This document shows positions 58,547 to 64,000 of a DNA stretch of 64,000 nt, one piece after another. Numbering within the stretch: the first letter of the stretch is position 1; every line of letters starts with the position of its first letter. Source of the stretch: Durusdinium trenchii (taxonomy: Eukaryota; Sar; Dinophyceae; Suessiales; Symbiodiniaceae); the NCBI GenBank assembly GCA_963970005.1, contig CAXAMN010001225.1, positions 390,372-454,371 on the forward strand, read 5' to 3'. The notes below the pieces were generated by a model. It was not told the origin of the DNA and did not search any database. It saw only the letters and a list, made by a program, of their open reading frames with translations. The translations under genes and the position numbers were made by a program.

Positions 58547-60041
58547 ATGGAGCGCCACACCGACTATGATGAGCAGTCCGAAGTTCTACTTTTCTTCAAT
58601 GAAGATCCGGAGGAAACACCTCCGCAAGTGCAGGATCCAACATCCCCGCTGCAGCCTCCACCCAATCCACTTTCCCCACCCTCACAACCCGCACCATCAG
58701 ACACCACAAACATCTCGGCAGACCAATCGTTTTGGGCCGAAGTATACACCCTCCAACCACCCCACGCCCTTATGGGCATCCTCACTGACCTTCACGTCCA
58801 CAGGTTCGTACTTCACCAACACCTGGACAGCCTCAACGCCCTCACTGACACCCCTATCGGACATCCACCTCTAACTGATACACTCCCACCACCTGTCCAG
58901 CGGCTCATTGCCATTTACCACAACAACGTACAACGCATCCAGAGCCACACGCGCCTGGCTCTCAATGCCATTGACACCATGGCACGGTTTCCCCCAGCAG
59001 CATATTTCCTGGATCCCAACCTAACCGCACAGACTTCCACATCAACACACACCGAGACAGACCATCCTCCCAGTTCCACTTCACCCCTCCGCTTCTACCC
59101 AATTCCCACTGCCACAACCCGGCCTACTACTTTGCAGGACGTCGCCACTCAAACTCCTCCACCTTCAGAATCCATTCTGGCCAATCCACTTCCACCACTT
59201 CTCATGCACGAATCCCAACAGACCACCCCTCGAGCAACCCCCCCGAACAGCCACCCACCACCGTCATGTCCAGACAGACATCCACGCCATCGTCCAGCTC
59301 CCTTCTTTTGCCGGCCCCCTCCTCACAACAGACAGCAACCAATCGGCCACTTCCCTTCCAGCCGCCAGCAGTACGTTTCCCACAGCATCCCCCAATCCCA
59401 CATCAGCCGCCAACAAGCAACCACACGATCGATGGCAATACGTCAACCTCATCCCCACACCTCCTGTCACATTGCCAGAACAGCCCCACACTCCACCCAC
59501 ATTTCCATCCCCCATCGGCGGCACACCACGCAACAGGCGTTCCAAGACACCTCCTCGCACCACTACCCCCACCCGCACCCGCCAGCCAGATCCACGCACA
59601 GGATCCCCAACCCCCCACGGCAGTGCCTCCGGAATCAACCGCCATACTACCGCCACAGTCCATCCACTTCCAAAGCGACCTCCACCATCGCTCTCTCAAG
59701 CTCTACAGCAACACTCCACCACCGAGCCCCTTCAGCCTGTTCCCCCGGCAACTGGCTGGCCATGCTTTCAAGGCGCATCTTATACGCCAGCACCCTCAGT
59801 GGCACCACCGACAGCCGCTCCCACGCCCACTCACCCATGGCCAGCACATTACCCCCTTCAAACACAGCAACCCACTCCATTCACCTCACCACAGACTGGC
59901 TCCTCCACCTTGAGTTCACCACCCCCAATGGCCACACTCCGCCCACCTACGATCTGGGTGGACGCGCAAGGGCGCCCCTTGCCGCTATCACAACAGGACT
60001 ACGATCCGGTCACCGACCCGTGGCATGCAGATAACCATTGA
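58547..60041 (+). CDS. Cluster unit E: acidic/Pro-rich protein with helical core (frame-broken)
   Basis: From ATG 58547: MERHTDYDEQSEVLLFFNED, then a helical region at residues about 60-155 (VQRLIAIYHNNVQRIQSHTR; LALNAIDTMARFPPAAYFLD) that may be a distant third member of the B2/C family. The first frame stays open to 60034, but the C-terminal coding signal is in other frames. The segment at 59.41-59.61 kb (RWQYVNLIPTPPVTLPEQ, then GGTPRNRRSKTPPRTTTP) and the end (IWVDAQGRPLPLSQQDYDPV) share one frame that closes at 60041. A C-run near 59.24 kb is a likely break point. The order of breaks is not settled. Confidence 0.45.
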
Positions 60042-60241
60042 TCACGCAGCTGCAGCTCCTGAGGCGCCTGCCATGATTCCACCGAGGATGATTTGTCCAA
60101 CATTTTCCTACCCTCAATTCTTTTTTGGCCATGTAGGTCCTGTTTTTACCACAACTTTCCAACAACAAGCCCACCATCATCTTCGGACGGTCGCCCAGCT
60201 TGCTGCGCAGACAACCACTTTCGGTTTCACCTTGCACCACG

Positions 60242-60246
60242 AAAAA
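60242..60246 (+). terminator. A-run after unit E
   Basis: CGAAAAATAG about 200 bp after the unit E stop. Weaker than the other A-runs. Confidence 0.2.
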
Positions 60247-60506
60247 TAGCGCGTTTCAGCAGACAGCCTGACTTTCAACATTTTGTTCGGGTCCACACAG
60301 GCGCCTTCTTGGGGTGACTCCGGTTTTCTTATGTTCTCAGCGTTCTTTTGAGTTTTTTCAGAACCGTTTGCCGACGGCCTGGCTGTTTTAACACCACCAT
60401 TACTCCCCCATTTGACTGTCCTGCACCTGCTTTCCCTTTCTCAGCTTGCTCAAATCAACAACCGGTGCCCCATGCCCACGATCCAGTGATACTTCGCCCA
60501 GCCACC

Positions 60507-61746
60507 ATGGACGCGCAGTGGCAGCAATACTACTGGAATCATTATTTGATGCAGCAACATCATCAGCAGCTCACCAACCCAGATACCACAACTTCTCCTC
60601 ACACCGCCGCACACCACACCTACAGCCCCACAGGCACCTACGGCCCACTCACTCACGCACTTCGCACACACCACGTCCACCACTCCAACCCTTACGTGAC
60701 TCCACCATACACACCGCCAACGCAACACACACCCCCACCCCAGGCACCCACCTCCCAGCCGGCCTGTCACTCCACCACCAACGACATTCCAACACAGCCC
60801 ACCGCCACCACCCACCACACGTGGCACCACAGCGCCTGCCCCACCACCCCCACACATCCCATCTCCCACACCACCTGTTCCGGACTCCTGGAACCCAACC
60901 GAACAACATTGGGACTCCAACACACTGCACGGCCACCAACTACATCGTACGATTCAACCCACCCAGTGGTCTCGCAAAGCAGGAGTGGCCGGCCTCCCCA
61001 CCTTCGAGGTCTTCCCGTGGCAATTGGCTTACCACGGTACCTCCGAGTTCACTGCCCGTACCCTGAGCAACGGCAAATTCACAGGTTTCATTGCAACCAG
61101 AAGCATAGCGGAGTCGGTCTTCGTGACCCTTTTTTCTCCAACAACTCCGCGAGCACCGCCTTGACCTTGACGGCATAGCGGAGGCTCTCCACACACAACA
61201 GAGCGCAGACGTTCCAAACAAAACTACCCATGCCCGAGCGTTCCACGCTCCCCTCATCAAACTGCTTATCGACCAACTGCAAACCCACTCCCCAGCACCT
61301 GCGGAAGGCTCCGCCCTACGCGCCCTCAAAAACACCAACGACGAACTGGCTCGGGCACGCCAGAAACTCCACGACCTCGGCAACCCGCTCACACCAGTCA
61401 AGCACACCGGCCGATCTTCTGCACCAGCCGCCCCTTCCCACGCACCCACACCACCACCACCGAAACCACCAGCCATCACCGACGTCTTGCAACCACCACA
61501 CCCCACCCTGCAAGACGACATCCCCGAAGGCTGGAACTCCCCAGATATCCAACAATGGGTCACTACTTTTGACCCCGTCATCCAAGAAGCTGCGAAAGAA
61601 GTCATCCGACTGCTGCAAACAAGCAAAGTTACCACGCAGCAGCTAAAAGAAGCAGCCACCAAGTATGGCCTACCCCTCAACCGAGTCAACCGACTCCCCA
61701 TTCGCAGCCTACAACAGCTGGTGCATCGGAGCAGCCATTGGTTGCT
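60507..61746 (+). CDS. Cluster unit F: Tyr/Gln/His-headed protein with His-Gly-Thr motif (frame-broken)
   Basis: The start ATG 60507 has GCCACCATGG context and gives MDAQWQQYYWNHYLMQQHHQ. After a Pro/His/Thr-rich stretch the coding signal moves to the +1 frame (about 60.84-61.13 kb: KAGVAGLPTFEVFPWQLAYH, then GTSEFTARTLSNGKFTGFIA). It shifts +1 again at a T6 run (61128-61133) into a helical, charged part (LREHRLDLDGIAEALHTQQS; ELARARQKLHDLGNP; PVIQEAAKEVIRLLQTSKVT). The end is unclear; a TGA at 61746 in yet another frame is possible. The Y-H-G-T...G-K-F pattern recalls G-H-T...Q-G-R-F in unit A. It could also be the upstream part of one polyprotein with unit G. Confidence 0.4.
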
Positions 61747-61757
61747 GACTCGCCATC

Positions 61758-64000
61758 GTGGCCCAGCAGCAACCCAGCCACACCAACCTCACCCAACTTT
61801 TCCGCCTACACTGCGCACTTTCCATGCTCATCCACCGCACCCAATACATCGACCGCGCCGAGGCCATCTTTGCAACCGGCCTCATCCACATCACACTTCT
61901 TTTTGCATACCCGTCCAACACCCGTCGCTCACAACAATGGCGCAACCGCCTCCGCCAGCTCCACATTTTACCCCACACCTACCACTACCACAACTTCCTC
62001 TCTTCCAATTCCGTCTACATCAAGCTCCACTTCAATCCCGACCAACCCCAACGCTGCTACCATCAACATGGCCACTTCTATGTTGGCTCCACAGCTATCG
62101 GCATCCCCCACCGCGAGCACAATCGCCGCGCCAAACTCAAACAACTCCAGAACAACATTCCCATCTCTGCAGAACTCTCCCTACGTTATTGGCATTCACA
62201 CAACAACATCCACCACTACACCACTATTCAACTCACCTCCCATGACACATACGACCAAGCCTGGATCCAAGAGCACCACTACATCGCCAATTGGATGCCT
62301 TCACTCAACTGGCCTTTCATTTCCCACCACCTCAAACTCAAAGCTCAGGGATGGCAGTTTGCAAAACACAGAGCCCACTTCTACTCCAGACTAGCCACCC
62401 ACAAACGACTTTTCCGACGCCTTCGCCAACGCCAGTACACCCTCAGAGAACCACACCTCTACACTTCCACTAAGCATCACGCCCTCCAACTTCTTCGCAA
62501 CCTTACCAAACACACCGCAGCCTCTTTTGAGGCAGCAAAACAGATAAGAAGCGGCCGCCACACGGACCTCGAGGTGTATGCAATCCGGCGTATGGCCGCA
62601 AATTTGGAGGAACCTGGCCGCAGCCGAGCTCTTCACATCCTCAACAAAGCCTTGATCTACCGCAACCTCACGCCACCTAAGCCAAACATCCCACTGACAG
62701 TGCCCTTCTTGGCCCATGACGACTTCACCAAGCACTGCCAACAATGGCTTCGTACCACCATCCAGCAGCACAAGCGATCACCTTCGCACCCTCCTGCAGG
62801 ATCCCGATACCCCTACCATCAATGGCCACTACATCCTTACACTTGACCAACTCCAACTCCCTACACACCTCAGCATTTTCCTCAACGCCAATATGAACAG
62901 CACCTATTACCCAAGCAAAGCTCGTTACTTCCTCAGCTTCACGACGGCTTACACCAAATGGCTCAAACTACAGGGGCTTCCACCTTCCCTAGCTCAACAC
63001 CTACCGCCTTTCCTTGAGCACCAATGGCGCCTTCACAACACACACCTCAAGCAGCAACCCCGTTTTACGGCCCGCCTGCTACGTCAACTCCAAGAATATT
63101 TGGGAAAACACACATTACTCCACCATGCCGACCATGAGCTCCAACAACTCCGGCTGTTTTGCCCTCGCCAATATTTCACTGGCGCCTTGAACACCTGGCA
63201 ATCCCCCGAACTTTTCGAACCACTTCCCTACATCACTGCCGCCAATATCCACGACCACCTAGCCGCCACGGTCCCCCCCCATTCTGCGCACTCGCTACAA
63301 GTGGGGCTTCCGAAAAGACTTCATTCCATACGGCGTTGTCCACCTCAAAGAGAAGAAGCACTGGCAAAAAGGCCGTACCATTATTTCATACTTCCGATCA
63401 CTTAGTGGCAACTTGCTTCGCATCACCAGCCGTGCCCTTGACATCATCCTCCAACACCTCTACCCTCAACACCCCGGCCAAATGTCCATTCCCCAGCTTT
63501 GGCACCACTTTCACAGCTACCTTACCCAAACACCACCAGACATCTCACTACACGCCACCAACGATGACCTGGTCGGCTTCTTCAACTCCGTCCCACAGCA
63601 CCGACTCATCGATGCAGTTCACTCCCTCGTCCACCACTGGCAACAACAGCAGTCCACACACACCTTGACGGTGGATGTCCAGGCCACCGGCAATCCTTTC
63701 CACCACTCACACATTGGCAGACACCATCGGAAACACCCTACCCAACGCACTATCCAAACTTCCGACATTACCACCATCGTGGCTTTTGCCCTCAACACAT
63801 GCATTTTCCGGGCTTGCAACAATACTTACAAACAAATCCGAGGGGCCGGGATTGGATCCCAGCTCTCTCCTGCCCTATGCAATGTTGCCATCACCCTCAT
63901 TGAGCACTCCTGGCATCAGATCCACAACAACCTCCTTCAACACACTGACCTCTACTTTACTTACTATCGATATGTCGACAACCGCTTCATTGTCCACAAC
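61758..64000 (+). CDS. Cluster unit G: GIY-YIG endonuclease domain followed by reverse transcriptase (3' end beyond window)
   Basis: The first open frame, 61758-62846 (first ATG 61824), has a GIY-YIG-type nuclease domain at about 62010-62297: SVYIKLHF, then HFYVGSTAIGIPHREHNRR (Tyr, Gly and Arg of the YIG...R signature), and further on WIQEHHYIANWMPSLNWPF with the metal-binding Glu and the Asn. A +1 shift near 62.77 kb leads into LQDPDTPTINGHYIL and the linker. A second +1 shift at the C8 run (63273-63280) leads into the RT: KEKKHWQKGRTIISYF (fingers), NDDLVGFFNSVP at 63560 (motif A), GAGIGSQLSPALCN at 63842 (motif B), YYRYVDNRFIVHN at 63965 (motif C). Nuclease before RT matches the permuted Penelope-like arrangement. 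The motif C second Asp is Asn. It is cut off by the window edge. Confidence 0.75.

Noticed and set aside
53047-61701. Minus-strand Gly/Val/Arg/Trp-rich frames opposite the cluster
   Set aside because: G-rich antisense of C-rich codons; no motifs, and broken at irregular places.
1-64000. CRISPR arrays, rRNA, tRNA, bacterial promoters or Shine-Dalgarno sites
   Set aside because: None seen, and the sequence is clearly eukaryotic nuclear DNA.

Overview
The window looks like nuclear DNA of a dinoflagellate (Symbiodinium/Polarella-like). The reasons are intron-rich genes with short exons and AG|G acceptors (often GC or GA donors), long runs of genes on one strand, protein families that I know only from dinoflagellates, microsatellites, and one assembly gap (10 N). 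Identifications come from reading translations by eye; no search was run. Exon edges are approximate.

Layout. 1-8.4 kb: no convincing gene, mostly repeats and palindromes. 8.4-50.7 kb: nearly every recognisable exon lies on the minus strand. In gene order from the right these are: a voltage-gated cation channel (about 48.5-39.0 kb, possible S1 at 50.6 kb) with a 5'-truncated LINE in an intron at 42.0-43.1 kb; isolated exons at 35.3, 30.3-29.9, 29.6, 28.9 and 28.3-28.0 kb; an unassigned multi-exon gene (23.3-22.2 kb); a long coiled-coil gene (22.0-19.0 kb); a dinoflagellate-type multi-exon gene of unknown function (18.8-15.6 kb); and an alpha/beta-hydrolase (12.8-8.4 kb) with a complete catalytic triad.

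51.9-64 kb: the strand switches and the DNA changes character. The plus strand becomes strongly C/A-rich and densely coding, with few or no introns. At least seven successive same-strand coding units follow: a large Pro/His-rich protein with an RS-like basic block; a Myb/SANT protein; two clearly paralogous small helical proteins, with a possible third inside the next-but-one unit; an acidic-headed protein with an Ala-rich helix; a Pro-rich protein; a multi-part protein with a His-Gly-Thr motif; and finally a GIY-YIG nuclease domain followed by a reverse transcriptase that runs off the window end. Five units start just after a CCGCAGCC box that looks like a trans-splice acceptor, and most gaps carry a short A-run. 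I read this as one large multi-gene retroelement of Penelope-like type (nuclease N-terminal to RT) or a remnant of one. This is the most interesting item. Whether the upstream genes belong to the RT is inference. Several frame breaks fall at homopolymers, so some may be assembly errors.
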